A stretch of 64,000 nt of DNA from positions 83,307,921 to 83,371,920 of the forward strand of contig JALMGJ010000005.1 in assembly GCA_023362775.1 (NCBI GenBank), given 5' to 3'. This DNA comes from Charina bottae. Its lineage: Eukaryota > Chordata > Lepidosauria > Squamata > Charinaidae. A model generated the notes under the pieces. The model searched no databases. It was not told the origin of the DNA and was given only the letters and a program-made list of their open reading frames with translations. Position numbers and translations under genes: made by a program. This document shows positions 43,400-54,340 of the stretch, piece by piece. Position 1 is the first letter of the stretch, and each line of letters begins with the position of its first letter.

Positions 43400-44978
43400 T
43401 TTTTTAAAAAAAGAATTTTATTAAGTTTAAACCATAGATAAAAACTACAAAAAGAAAAAACCTACAAAAAGAAAGAAAGGAAAGAAGTGAGAAAAAAATG
43501 AAAAAAAGATTTTTTAGAAATTACAAGATGACTTCCGACTTTCAACAAGAATATATAGCAATTTCCATGATTAATCCCTTACTCTAAATCTAACCAAGAT
43601 CACATTATTTCTATAAATCATTCCATAGACACATTATAAAAATCACTAAAGACAATTGCTCCTTCCCCTTATATATAAAGAAAAATAAACAAATATGTAA
43701 ACCTCTAAGTCAACTCCCCCCCCCCCCCCCCGCAGAACACACTTATTTAAATACTTCCTTCCTACCACTATTCTATATATTTCTGGCCACTATAATAAAA
43801 ATCAAATTATAAAAACATTTAAATTGTCTACTCTATACTTAATAATACTATAACAATCTTAACCCTAGTAAACCTAAAACCAAACGCTAATTATTGTGTT
43901 TTATAAATCTTAAAAAATCAAACTTTTAAAACAGTAGAATACATCTTAATCCAAATCATTAAAGAAAAATAGAATCATACAAGCTTTAATATCAATCCAC
44001 ATACATATTCTTCATTTCTTATCCCACCTCAAAATAAACCAGAACATTTACTTGTCTCCATGTTACACATAAAGCATTTTTCATATAAAAGTCAAAAAGC
44101 CTAACTGCCCCCCCTACAGAGTCAGATTCCTCAGCTAACCACCTCCCACGAAAAGGAACTGCTTTGTTCTCAAAACATTCCTTCAGGAAGACAAGACCAG
44201 CAATATCTTGCAAGTCAAACTGTCTTAACTCCTTCAACACCAAAGTATATTCGTCTCCTGGCATTCCCTCGAAGCCTCTAATCTGGCTGTCAGTAAAGTC
44301 AACTTGCTCTTAATTAGACTCTTCTTCTTCCTCTAAAGCTTCCTCAACCACTTGACACATTTTAAAACTGATATTTTGTGCAATATCCCAAATATCTTGC
44401 AGAATAGTTTGGCAGGTATCATGGAGAAGCTGTTTAAAGTCACTACGAAAATGTTAAGTCCTTCAAATTAATTACAAAAATAGTATTGGGGAGATGATTA
44501 TTTATTCTCAGTCCTCCTTAAAATTTAAATGGGAAGTAAGCCAACAGTTAAAAGAAATTTTTAAGATTAATCCAGAAATAATGATAAGCATGAAGAGAGT
44601 TTGTTTCTTCTTGCTGTAGAAAGCCTCTCTTAGGGTAGAAAAACTTAAAGAATATATACATTGGGTGATTTAGAAATGGGAAAGGCTCGACCTATTGTCC
44701 CTTTAGGGCTGCAGCATGGTCTGGAAAATGATAGTGTCCCCGACTCCCGTCGTCCTCTTACAGATTCACACTAACGCTGTTGGCGGTCCTCAAGCTACGA
44801 GGTGACTTTCCGAAGTACAAATGGGATGATTCCGAGAGCATTTTCTGTCCGTGAAAATGCTCTAGGGCACCAGGAAAAGCCTGCCTGCACCCCCAAAAAA
44901 ACCCACGCTGTCAGGTCTGCCCGCAGCACTCGTGAGCAGAACTGTTCAGTCGGCCATATTCCCACCGGAAGCTCAAAT
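43400..44978 (-). mobile_element. Retroposon family copy C, full length
   Basis: Minus-strand copy flanked by AATTGTAGAATTC duplications (about 43387-43399 and 44979-44993). The sense 5' end GAGCTTCCGGTGGGAATATG is followed by a GC-rich leader containing TGCAGGCAGGCTTTTCCTGG. Next comes TCTACAGCAAGAAG, the small ORF, an AT-rich 3' part, and AATAAAATTC near 43415. With ~1.58 kb and no guests this is the best reference copy of the family also seen at 6835 and 13985. Confidence 0.85.
44019..44455 (-). pseudogene. Small acidic ORF of retroposon C
   Basis: The minus-strand frame reads FRSDFKQLLHDTCQTILQDI, WDIAQNISFKMCQVVEEALE, EEEESN, stop, EQVDFTDSQIRGFEGMPGDE, YTLVLKELRQFDLQDIAGLV, and ends ALCVTWRQVNVLVYFEVG at 44019. 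One in-frame stop; the ATG region present in A and B is missing. Alignment by eye with A keeps DFKQ, DTCQ-IL, MP-D-Y-LVLK-L-Q and NVLVYFEVG, so the frame was under constraint in the source element. Function unknown. Confidence 0.65.
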
Positions 44979-44993
44979 TGTAGAATTCTTGTG

Positions 44994-45191
44994 TTGTAAG
45001 GTTCCTCTAGCCCAGCTCCCTCCTTCAGAGTAGGATCTGCTAAAGCATTTGCACAGGTGGCTATCCAACCTCTATTTAAAAGCTTCCAGTGAAAGGGAAC
45101 ATACAGTACTACTTCATGAGACAACTTATTCCACTGGTTGACAGTTCTTACTTTCAGGAATCCTCCCACTGTCTAACCTGAATCTATTTCC
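44994..45191 (-). mobile_element. CR1-like LINE fragment, minus strand
   Basis: + strand TTGTAAGGTTCCTCTAGCCC, GTGGCTATCCAACCTCTATT and CTTCCAGTGAAAGGGAACAT fit the complement of the CR1 3' region. Retroposon C inserted at its left edge. Confidence 0.75.
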
Positions 45192-45455
45192 TTGTAGTTT
45201 ATTTATTTAATTTTTATCTCGCCTTTATTATTTTTATAAATAACTCAAGGCAGCGAACATACCTAATACTCCTTCCTTCTCCTATTTTCCCCACAACAAC
45301 CACCCTGTGAAGTGAGTTGGGCTGAGAGAGAGTGACTGGCCCAAGGTCACCCAGCCGGCTTTCATGCCTAAAGTGGGACTAGAACTCATAGACTCCTGGT
45401 TTCTAGCCCAGCACCTTAACCACTAGACCAAACTGGCTTTCCTTTTTTCCACCCA
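45192..45455 (-). mobile_element. tRNA-headed SINE2, minus strand
   Basis: + strand starts TTTTTATCTCGCCTTTATTA and AAATAACTCAAGGCAGCGAA (tail complement) and ends ACCACTAGACCAAACTGGCT (head complement). Same tail type as at 31604. Confidence 0.88.
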
Positions 45456-46218
45456 TTACTTCTGCTTTTGCCTTAAATAATACCTATAGTCTATAACTGC
45501 CCATGTCTCTTAACTGTTCTGTCATATACTAGGAGACAACTAACATAACCTAAAGCATAGTTATACTTCTGTTATTGATCTACTATGATCTCACTAGTGG
45601 TGATCCTATACTGAGGAGATGAAATAATTCCAGGTAACAAGAGTACTATGGAAACCCTAAAAATAGTGCTAGTCATGTCCCTTGTTTATAGTTACATACC
45701 TTCTTTCTAAGGTCTTCTTGCTTGTCTTTCAATCCCTGTCTATGTCTTTTGGCAACCATTTCTGCAAGCAGTACATTCCAGTGCATTCTAGTAGTAATTT
45801 GAAGAAAGCTGTAAAGTATCTATGGAATTGACTTAATATATATTGAATATATGAAGCTAAAGAAAAATTTACTTAATATATGAAGTTGTTTAATTTACTA
45901 CTATGGAGGAGTTATACAGAAACTGAAGGAGCAACTTTCCATAAGGAAGACAGTCAAACAAAGGAGCAAGCCCAGTGAATGAGTGTTGACAACCAGAAAC
46001 AAGAAACATTAAAGTACTTTGCAGATTTGGAGCTGAGAAACAGTTTTCAGGCCTTCAGAAAAGGAACAGGTTCTGAGCCTTCAGAGAAAGAAAAAGAGAG
46101 ACTGCAGAACAGGAAGCACTAGATCCCTAAAGTGTAGAGGGATGCAGTTTTGCTCTCAAGAAGACTAAGCAAAAAGTTATCATTATTGGTAATTCTCTGC
46201 TACAAGGAACCAAACAAA
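45456..46218. other. PIK3AP1 intron, no repeat recognised
   Basis: Possible further CR1 text at 45456-45560; otherwise nothing supported. Confidence 0.4.
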
Positions 46219-46221
46219 TGT

Positions 46222-46380
46222 GTAGGAAACTCAAAGATTTGCATGGGGGTTGGGGGGGGGGATTGTAAGAACCAGGCAGGTGGGAGGTAGAGGAGGAAGA
46301 AGAGTTTAGTGGGTGTGAGAAGACGCAACATAGCCCGGAGGTGGGAGCTGTGGGAAGGAAACATTTCAAAATAGATTTTG
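46222..46380 (+). repeat. 158-bp duplicated segment, copy 1
   Basis: From AGATTTGCATGGGGGTTGGG to CATTTCAAAATAGATTT. It is almost identical to 48760-48902, differing mainly in the length of the G run and one T/C. Confidence 0.93.
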
Positions 46381-47730
46381 CCTTAATTGAGTTGGTATAA
46401 GTCTGCCTGAAAACTTACTTTTACAGTTTTCAAGATTAGGTTTTTATTTTGACTAGCATTAAAGATGCTTTTGTGAAATCTGTATGGTTCTAACTTCTTG
46501 AGCTTGCCAACTATGTGCGGCTTGACAGCATGCTGTATAAAGAAGTAGAAGTGTGACCAGGGCTTGCTGTAGGTTCTTAGGATTTGACAGAAAACTCAGT
46601 GCAAAGCACCACTTCATTTTTTCCCTTTATTAAACAAACAGGCAGCATTTAATTTCAATTTTCTCATCAATGTTTGAAAGCATAATTTACAACCAGAATA
46701 CTATTTTCCATTGCTCCCTTTCCTCTGCCCTTTTGAAGATAAACAAGGCTGTCTGAGATCTTAAATTGTAGTAAAACTAATTTTTTTCATCCTACTTGAA
46801 GTTTCTCCAACAGCCTATAAGTTTGCAAGACATACTTTTAACTTAGCATATACAGTATGTACCTCTGTATGCTTCTAAATACACTAAGTGCTATTCTCTA
46901 GAATTAGAAAAGGCTGGCAGTAGCTTTTCACAGGCTGGCAAAATGTTTTATCTTCCATCATCTTCAATCCCTGAAGGATCATCTGTGAAGGGTAGACCAT
47001 GTCCCACAATGCCTTCTCCTCTTCAGGCCTTCAGCAATCTTCTCTGGGCTTGCTTTTCTTTGCTCTGTGGTCTTTGGGCCACTCTCCAACTAACAAGTCT
47101 TAAGCAGTGTAAACACTGCCAGTCTGTTGTAGATTTACCATGCCCCATTTCTCTTTAACCAAAGCTAATTTTCAGCAGTCACTACTGTCTAGATCCATCT
47201 TCACTGCCAGCCATTACACCTCCATTGCTGTCCTCTTCTTCCCTGAGTTCTTTAGTAATCAGTTCTTACTTGCATATTTTTATGCACAGACAAGAGACCT
47301 CAGTGGTGAATGCTGTCTAGCAGCATAGGGAAAAAGGTGTACCATAAAAGCAGATTTGATTCCATAGATAGGGGTGAGGAAGGAAACATTGCTCTTGATA
47401 GTATTCACAGAGTCCAGAAGGGATACAAATTAATGAGTTACGTTTTGGTCAAAGGAATGAAAATTTTCCAAGGGACAAGGAACAGTGTCAAAATTGCTTT
47501 TATGTTCATGTACAATTAGCATGCATAATTGCTATTCTGCATGCGTCTAATTACCAATGAGGATGTTAAAAAAATAAGGAGTATGAAGGTCACAAAAGGT
47601 TATCATCAATCTTCCTTTCTTTGTTTTCTGAACAGATGAGGATGTTTTATATAGGGAAGAAACAATATGGAAGGAGGTTAACAAGGAGGTTTCCATACCA
47701 TTACTCTATGGTATTTGTGTAAAACACATG
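46381..47730. other. PIK3AP1 intron, no repeat recognised
   Basis: No exon or known repeat was identified. Confidence 0.4.
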
Positions 47731-47820
47731 GAGATGTCCGTCAGGCTGCTGTGATTTCTACAATTGTAGTTACTCACATTATTACAGTTGGGGAAATCAC
47801 AGCAGCCTGATGGAGATCTC
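47731..47820. repeat. Palindromic hairpin, 40-bp arms
   Basis: 47731-47770 pairs with 47781-47820 (34 of 40 positions complementary) around a 10-nt loop. The core TCAGGCTGCTGTGATTTC is perfect. It could be a small palindromic transposon relic or a hairpin RNA source; the sequence alone does not decide. Confidence 0.85.
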
Positions 47821-47889
47821 CTCTGAGTGACATATGATGTTCACTATAGTAATTACATGACAGCTGTCAAATGTATCATTTTCTATCTT

Positions 47890-48754
47890 CATAGATTCCT
47901 AGACTTGTAAGGTACTTCAGAGGTTATTTAGTCAATCCCTTACTCATTGCAGGATCTGTTTAAGCATTTTGGGCAGATGGCTATCCAGCCTATATTTGAA
48001 GACCTCTGGGGAACATATCATTTCATGAACCAACTTATTCTACTAGTTGACAGCTTTTGTCATCAGCAAATACCTCTGATATATAACACGAATCTACTTC
48101 TCTATAGCTTTAATCTGTTAGTTGTGGTAATAGCCTCTGGGGCAACAGACAATGTCTATTCTCTTTTATATGACAGCCTCTTATATATGATGTGTTATCT
48201 CTCCTTAATTATCTTTTCTGTAGGCCATAGCTTTCCAAACTGTGTGTCGTGACACTTTAGTGTGTTGCAACACACAGTTTAGTGTGTCGCAAAGCGGCAG
48301 CGGGGGTGTGCACAGCGGGGGCGTGCGTGGTGGTGTGCACGGCGGCGGCAGCAACGACGGCAGCGGCGCGCCATCAGCACTTCCACGTTTTAGCGAGGCC
48401 GCTGCCGCTGCCGCCATGCACGCCACCGCCACGCACCCCCCCGCACCGCCGCCATGCACACCACCACCGCCATTCGCGCTCCCGCGCCGCCGCCACTGCC
48501 GCCATTGGTGTGTCGCCAACGGCGGCAGTTTGGAAAGCACAGCTGTAGGCTAAACTTAACCAGTTCATTTAACTATTCCTAATTTGACTTGATTTCAGTT
48601 ACATCCCTATCTTGGTTGTTGTTCTTTTAACTCACTCCAGTTTGTAGATGTCATTTTTAAATTGTGGTGTCCACAACTGAACATAGAATTCCAGTGAGGT
48701 GTCACTAAGACAGAGCAGAAGGGGCAATTATTAACTGGAATCTGGACTCTGGAT
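47890..48754 (-). mobile_element. CR1 LINE 3' end, minus strand (split by a hAT MITE)
   Basis: + strand TAGATTCCTAGACTTGTAAG, GATGGCTATCCAGCCTATAT and, after the MITE, CACTCCAGTTTGTAGATG, GTGGTGTCCACAACTGAACA and CAGTGAGGTGTCACTAAGAC. The CR1 seems to continue at 50376-50426 (AAAATAGCACTTGCCTTTTA) and beyond the LTR element at 52870, so it has been split three times. Confidence 0.8.
48226..48542. mobile_element. hAT MITE, CAGRGCTTTCCAAA family, copy 4
   Basis: It starts CATAGCTTTCCAAACTGTGT and ends GGCAGTTTGGAAAGCACAG. The exact 8-bp duplication is CTGTAGGC (48218-48225, 48543-48550). The interior is rich in GGCGGC/GCCGCC trinucleotides. Confidence 0.92.
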
Positions 48755-50375
48755 TAAAGAGAGATTTGCATGGGGGTTGGGGGGGATTGTAAGAACCAGG
48801 CAGGTGGGAGGTAGAGGAGGAAGAAGAGTTCAGTGGGTGTGAGAAGACGCAACATAGCCCGGAGGTGGGAGCTGTGGGAAGGAAACATTTCAAAATAGAT
48901 TTGATTTCAATATGGTAATTTTAATTCAAATGCTTATGACATGCAGGTACTTAGCAGGAAAATGTAGCTGCAGCTCCCCACCCTACCCCACCCCACCCGC
49001 CACCAGCATTGTATAATCTCCGAGTTAATTGCTCGGAGACAAGTCCGCTTCCCTGATCTTCTCCTCTGCCTGTCCTTCGCCCCACGTGATTGGCTTCCAC
49101 CCTGGGCAGGGCAGGGTTGCCCTGCCCCTCCCCGCAGCTGCCCTGCCCTGCCTTGCCTCTGCCAAAAAAAGCTGCGGTCGTGAGGCGAAAAAGCCTCGGA
49201 TCACTGCAAAAAGTGACGGGGGGGGGTGCCCCGGGGTGGAAAATATCCACGCCAATCAGCTGTGCGGTGGGGAAGTGGAGTAGAAAGTAAAAAACTGCAG
49301 GGAGAAAACAGGGAAGCGGAGTAGAAAGCGAATAGTAATGCGAAGCGCAGCAGCGCGGGGTGTGTGTGTGAAGGAGAATATTGTGGGGAGGGGTGAGAAA
49401 GCTTTAATTACCTGGGCAAGGCAGAGGGGTGAAGAATACATTTCCAAGCTTTAGCGGAACAAGCCATGAAGGAGGAGGAGGAGGAGGAGGAGGGTGATGG
49501 GGGGAAGTTTGAAAAAGCAGATCCAAGCGCAAAAGTTACTGAGTCATTTCAGCAGCGGCTGGAACAGTTTTCTTGACTCCGGCCTCCCTCCCTCTCGTTC
49601 TCTTTCCCTGGCGATGGATCAGTGTGGGGGGGGGGGTCGGGAGGGAAGGGAGGAAATGGCAAGGGAGGGAGGGAGGGAGCGGAGGGTGGGACCAGAGGGG
49701 GGAGCGTTTAAGAGGAGCGGATTTAAAAGAGCGGGGGGTGGCTTTAAAAATAAATCAATTAGGGGCGTGAATCACATCACCGCCGGAAGAATTAACACGC
49801 GGGCATCTGTATACAAAGCCCCCCCCGCTCTTTTAAATCCACTTCTCTTGAACGCTCCCTCCCTTGCCTTCTCCTCCCTTCCCTCCCCTCCCCCCCCATA
49901 CTGATCCATTGCCAGGGAAAGAGAATGAGAGAGGGAGGGAGGCCGGAGACAAGAAAACTGTTCCAGCTGCCACCGAAATGACTCACTAACTTTTGTGCTT
50001 GGATCTGCTTTTTCAAACCTCCCCCCATCATCACCACCACCCTCTTCCTCCTCCTCCTTCACGGTTTGTTCTGCTAAAGCTTGGAGATGTATTCTGGGGG
50101 GGAGGACCCGGGTGGAAAATCTCCGCGCCGATCAGCTGTGCGGCGGGGATCAGCTGTGCGGCGGGGAAGTGGAGTTGCACCCGTGTGGTGCGCCATCAGC
50201 GCTTCTGGGTTCTTGTGCGACACACTTGGGCCCCCCAGGTGACACAGTATTGTGCGACACACAGTTTGGAAAGCACCCGCCCTATAAGATGACACCCGGC
50301 ATATAAGACGACCCCCGACTTTTGAGAAGATTTTCCTGGGTTAAAAAGTCGTCTTATATGCCGGAAAATACGGTA
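48755..50375. mobile_element. GC-rich composite DNA element in CR1
   Basis: This block separates two parts of one CR1 copy. It contains the second copy of the 158-bp duplicated segment (48760-48902), a GC-rich stretch with CCCACGTGATTGGCTTCCAC, a large inverted repeat (49430-50097), direct repeats of ATCAGCTGTGCGG(C/T)GGGGA, a right half of the CAGRGCTTTCCAAA hAT family ending ACAGTTTGGAAAGCACC at ~50275, and a terminal hairpin (CCGGCATATAAGACGAC / GTCGTCTTATATGCCGG) ending TACGGTA. I see no transposase. Its left boundary and target duplication are not clear. Confidence 0.6.
49430..50097. repeat. Large inverted repeat (~311- and ~280-bp arms)
   Basis: 49430-49740 is repeated inversely at 49818-50097 around a ~77-bp centre. 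Matching blocks include GAAAAAGCAGATCCAAGC, GAACAGTTTTCTTG, CCGGCCTCCCTCCCTCTC and GGATTTAAAAGAGCGGGG. Arms differ by small indels and substitutions. Confidence 0.88.
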
Positions 50376-50426
50376 TTCCAAAATAGCACTTGCCTTTTAA
50401 GCAGCTGTATCCATCTACACTGCTAC

Positions 50427-52869
50427 TGTTTCAAGGTCTCTTCTAATAATAATGAGTCAGAGGTTCATTTATACTGAATGTCTTTATTAGCTATCAACTT
50501 CCACATCCGGTCTCCTGCTCTAACTACTTGTTGAATAGCAAACAAAACGAAACTACTTCCTGGGCCAAAGGCCGTACTTCTCAGCAGAGGGCGTGCTTCC
50601 CCAATCTCAGTCCTTCCTCTGTTACCAACTTTGTCCTCCTGACTCTATCACTTAGTTCCACCTATTGATACATCTTTCCTCTCTTTTTTTTAAAACTAAC
50701 GAACAAACAACAGACAAACCTTCTCCTTCTCACCCCCACCGCTAAACATAGTTTTGTAAGTGTTTTGGTCTTTGTACTAGACGACCTGCCCAAGTTCTGA
50801 ATTCATTTGTCGTGGTGGTCATTGTTTCCTGGGTGTGATGACACATTGCTCGTTCCCTCAGTCCCGTTTGTATACAATTCCAAATTGTCTCTCCCCTGGG
50901 ACCCAGACAGTGGACTGTCCGCTTCTTCCGCCAGTTGCTGTTGGTCCTGGTTTTGTACCTCTGACTGTTGGTTGCTTCTGCGCAGGTGTTGTCAATTTCT
51001 CCTGAGTACCTGACCTTCAGGGGTCACCACCTCAAAGGAACGCATGGTCACCTGTTTCTGGACCTCAGGTTTCCTCCATTCCTTGTTCTCCTGCCCATTG
51101 GGCTGTATCCATACTTGCTCTCTACTGTGTAGGTTAGGTAGGTCTCTAGCCATCCTATTGTAATGAGCCTGTCTTGTTTTTTGTTCTGCGATAAGCTCTG
51201 CGCGACCTACCGGCTGCAGCAAGATTCCCCTCATGGGAAGTAATGTCTTAGTTCTCCGACCCATGACTCTGTACAGGGCTTCCATCCAAACCCTGTGACT
51301 GGGTATTCCTGTGGTCTAGGACTGCTAGATATGGGTCTGCTCCCACTTTCTTGGCTTTGACTAAAAGACACTTTGCAGTCTTGACAGCTGATTCAGCTTT
51401 CCCATTGCTCTGATAGGCAGGGGATGATGTTTGGTGGTCAAATTCCCACTGTGACCTGAATGCCCCAAATTCCTCGGAAGTAAATTGCGGACCATTATCT
51501 GAGAACACCACGTCGGGTATGCCATATCGGGCAAAGTGGTCCTTTAGCTTTCTGATAATTGTCAGAGACCTGGTGTCTGGCACAGGTTCTATCTCCCAGA
51601 AGTTGGAATAATAGTCCACTGTGATGAGGTAGTCCTTCTCTTCCAGCTTGAATAGATGTACCCCTACTTTTTCCCACGGTCAACTCGGTATCTCATGTGG
51701 GTGCAGTGTTTCCTTTTGTTGTCTGTCTCCTAGGGAGTCACATATCTCACATTGCGCCATGTAGGCTTTTAGCTGATTGTTCATGCCAGGCCAGTATACG
51801 CATTCTCGTGCCCTCCTTAGGCAACTCTCTATTCCCATGTGTTATGAATGTATTCTCTTCATAATGTCTATGCGCATAGCCGCTGGGATGATAGCTCGGT
51901 TTCCTCTAAAGAGAATGCCATACTGAGCTCCTCCCTCATGGAGAAATATGGGGTAGCTTCCACTGGCAGCTGATGCTTGTTCTCCGGCCAGCTGGCAAGG
52001 ACAATTTGTTTAACTGTCTGCAGCTCCACATCCTAGGCTGTGCATTCCTGTATTGTTTGTAGGGTTATAGCATATTTATTGATTCTATGTCCTTTTCTAC
52101 CGAGCCCTCTTTACTAGGCTCCGGTAAATATGCTCTGCTCAATGTATCTGCCACTACGACTTGGGAACCTGGAAAATATTGGATGCGCACATCATAATTT
52201 TGAAGTCTCATTAGCATTCTTTGGAGTCTTTTCGGAGCACTCAGCAAGGGTTTTCACACAATGGTTTCCAGTGGCTTATGATCCAATTGGACACGCACTG
52301 TCTGTCCAAAAGTAAGCTGATGAAAGTGCTCCACCCCAAAAAGCACTGCCAACAGTTCTTTTTCGATTTGTGCATACCCTTTCTCAGCTTCTGACAATGC
52401 TGTACTGGCAAAAGCAATTGGTTGTTGGTTCTGTAGTAGGGCTTCTCCTAGTCCTTTTTCTGAGGCGTCACACTGTAAAACCAACAGCTCACCTGGGCTG
52501 TAGTATTTGAAATCCAGTGGCGCAGGGGGCTTCAAGCCATGCTCCATGCTTCCTGAAGTTGTTTCTTTGTTTGCTGCTGTGCTAATCCTCCAAAGTGGGT
52601 TCAGTTGTGAACTTCTGACACCATGTTTCAAGGTCTCTTCTAATAATAATGAGTAAGAGGTTCATTTATTCTGAATGTCTTTATTAGCTAACAACTTCCA
52701 CATCCGGCCTCCTGCTCTAACTACTTGTTGAATAGCAAACAAAATGAAACTACTTCCCGGGCCAAAGGCCGTATTTCCCAGCAGAGGGCGTGCTTCCACA
52801 ATCTCAGTCCTTCCTCTGTTACCAACTTTATCCTCCTGACTCTACCACTTAGTTCCACCTATTGATACA
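50427..52869 (-). mobile_element. Internally deleted Gypsy element with two LTRs
   Basis: 246-bp LTRs at 50427-50672 and 52624-52869 start TGTTTCAAGG and end TATTGATACA. An exact 5-bp duplication GCTAC is at 50422-50426 and 52870-52874. I count 11 differences between the LTRs (about 4.5%). On the minus strand the leader after the 5' LTR starts TGGTGTCAGAAGTT, a primer-binding-site-like sequence, and then jumps directly into RNase H, so gag, protease and RT are deleted. Confidence 0.94.
51000..52631 (-). pseudogene. Gypsy RNase H and integrase remnants
   Basis: RNase H at 52254-52560 (LLVLQCDASEKGLGEALLQN, EKGYAQIEKELLAVLFGVEH, VQLDHKPLETIV), then IQYFPGSQVVVADTLSRAYL at ~52130. Integrase zinc-binding text lies near 51750, and the core at 51248-51619 (LKDHFARYGIPDVVFSDNGP, QFTSEEFGAF, SSPAYQSNGKAESAVKTAKC) with the expected D-D-E pattern partly visible. 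The tail is at 51000-51240 (KTRQAHYNRMARDLPNLHSR, VWIQPNGQENKEWRKPEV). Stops and shifts separate the blocks. Confidence 0.9.
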
Positions 52870-52874
52870 GCTAC

Positions 52875-53718
52875 CACCTAGCTTGTATTTGACGATTTCA
52901 TTAACAGTGATTTCATATCAAATGCTTTGTTCACATTAAGGCAAACTATATCCATGTCATTCCCCTAATCTGTTAAGCTTCTAACTCTGTCAGAAAAGGG
53001 GGCAAGGTTAGTCACTTGACAAACATTTCTGGTATGCTGTTGCTGCCTAAAAAGATGTCCACACCAAATTTAGTCTAATGTACACTAGGAAAGCTTGGAT
53101 AAATGTTATAATAAGTAGCTGCTTGAAATATATATAAATGCTTATTTCATTGTTAAGTGCAATTATAGAAGTCCTGATGTTTTTATATGAGATACATAAT
53201 GGAATTCAGATTTTAAAACCAATGCTCTGTATCCTTTTCCTTGGAGTTTACAATAATAATTTTCTTAGTACTGGTGGCACAGGCTGAACCAACAATAAAG
53301 TACAGCTTTGTGTCTTATTCCCTAATCCAATAGCTCAATTGAAGGGATTTTTTAAACAAATTCTCTTTGATCCACAGGAAAGATTTGCTCAGAAAGATAG
53401 TTCTCCCATGGTTTGTATTGGTGAAAATGGGTCTGAATCAGTTGTGTCATTTTGTCTTTAAAAGTTTTTCTTATGTTGAAGAAATTTCTGCTCACTTATA
53501 TCTTTTAAATAACTCATAAAGAACTCTCCCTTTTACAATATGTGTTTTAATTCTGGGCCTTCCTCTGGGTTTTGTTCCTAACTATATTTATATTTCTTTT
53601 GATGTTATGTTTGATTTATATTTCAATCCTATTTATAACTTTTTAAATATGCGCTGCCTATACAACTTCATATTATGAGGTACCTTTGAAATGTTCTAAA
53701 TAAATTGTATGTGTTCAG
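52875..53718. other. PIK3AP1 intron; CR1 remainder then unassigned
   Basis: 52875-53050 may continue the CR1 of 47890. The rest shows nothing recognisable and ends in the acceptor ATTGTATGTGTTCAG at 53718. Confidence 0.45.
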
Positions 53719-53784
53719 TATTTGCAGGAAAAGATCAAGAGAAATCTGGGAATCTTTATGTTTCTGCAACAAATATTGGCAAAA
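53719..53784 (+). CDS. PIK3AP1: PIK3AP1 exon g
   Basis: Acceptor GTGTTCAG, donor GTGAGT at 53785. With the last base of exon f it encodes VFAGKDQEKSGNLYVSATNI then GK, and ends one base into a lysine codon. The VFA-K-QE---GN-YVS pattern is that of BCAP. At 66 nt this is the shortest exon and lies 13.5 kb from its predecessor, so it is easily missed by gene finders; a competing in-frame AG (TTTGCAG at 53721-53727) lies just inside it. Confidence 0.93.
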
Positions 53785-54340
53785 GTGAGTCAAGATTAAA
53801 AAATTTTTCCAGTTTCTTGACAGGTTATTATGAGTTTTATTAAGGGTTAATGTTATTCATCATAGATTAGCATAGCTGAACCGTGTTAGTTACTATGGTG
53901 ATACGAATGTGGAAAATAGGGTGGCTAAATCAAGAAACAGCAATGTGGTCTAAGAGTTGTCATCTTATAGGAACATAAGTAGCCATACAAGACATTAGTG
54001 TGGTCCCTCTTCTATATGGAGTGGTGAGCTGACTTAATAACACCTTTCCCATTTTCACACTATCTCACAAAAGAGCGCTCTTGCTCTTGCTCTTGCTCTT
54101 GCTCTTGCTCTTGCTCTTGCTCTTGCTCTTGCTCTTACCTGACAGGCCTCCAGACATTTCCAGAAGAGCTGCCAAATTTATTACACCATCAAATGTTAAA
54201 TTGTGTAGTAGTTTTGGGAACTTCAGTACTTTCATGAATTCAGCTGTGCCAATTTCTTGATATTTATAATTGGTTTTATTGCTTTCTCATGTGGTTATTT
54301 TGGTCTTCAACTTAATTTTAATAAATAAATAAATAAATGG
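53785..54340. other. PIK3AP1 intron
   Basis: Contains a CTCTTG hexamer array (54070-54137) and an AAATAAAT run before the deleted L1. Otherwise nothing recognised. Confidence 0.5.
54070..54137 (+). repeat. CTCTTG hexanucleotide repeat, ~11 copies
   Basis: Perfect GCTCTT units in tandem, pyrimidine-rich on the + strand. Confidence 0.97.

Noticed and set aside
49494..49904. Open frame in the inverted-repeat region.
   Set aside because: It runs across the two arms of an inverted repeat in GC-rich sequence and has no recognisable domain.
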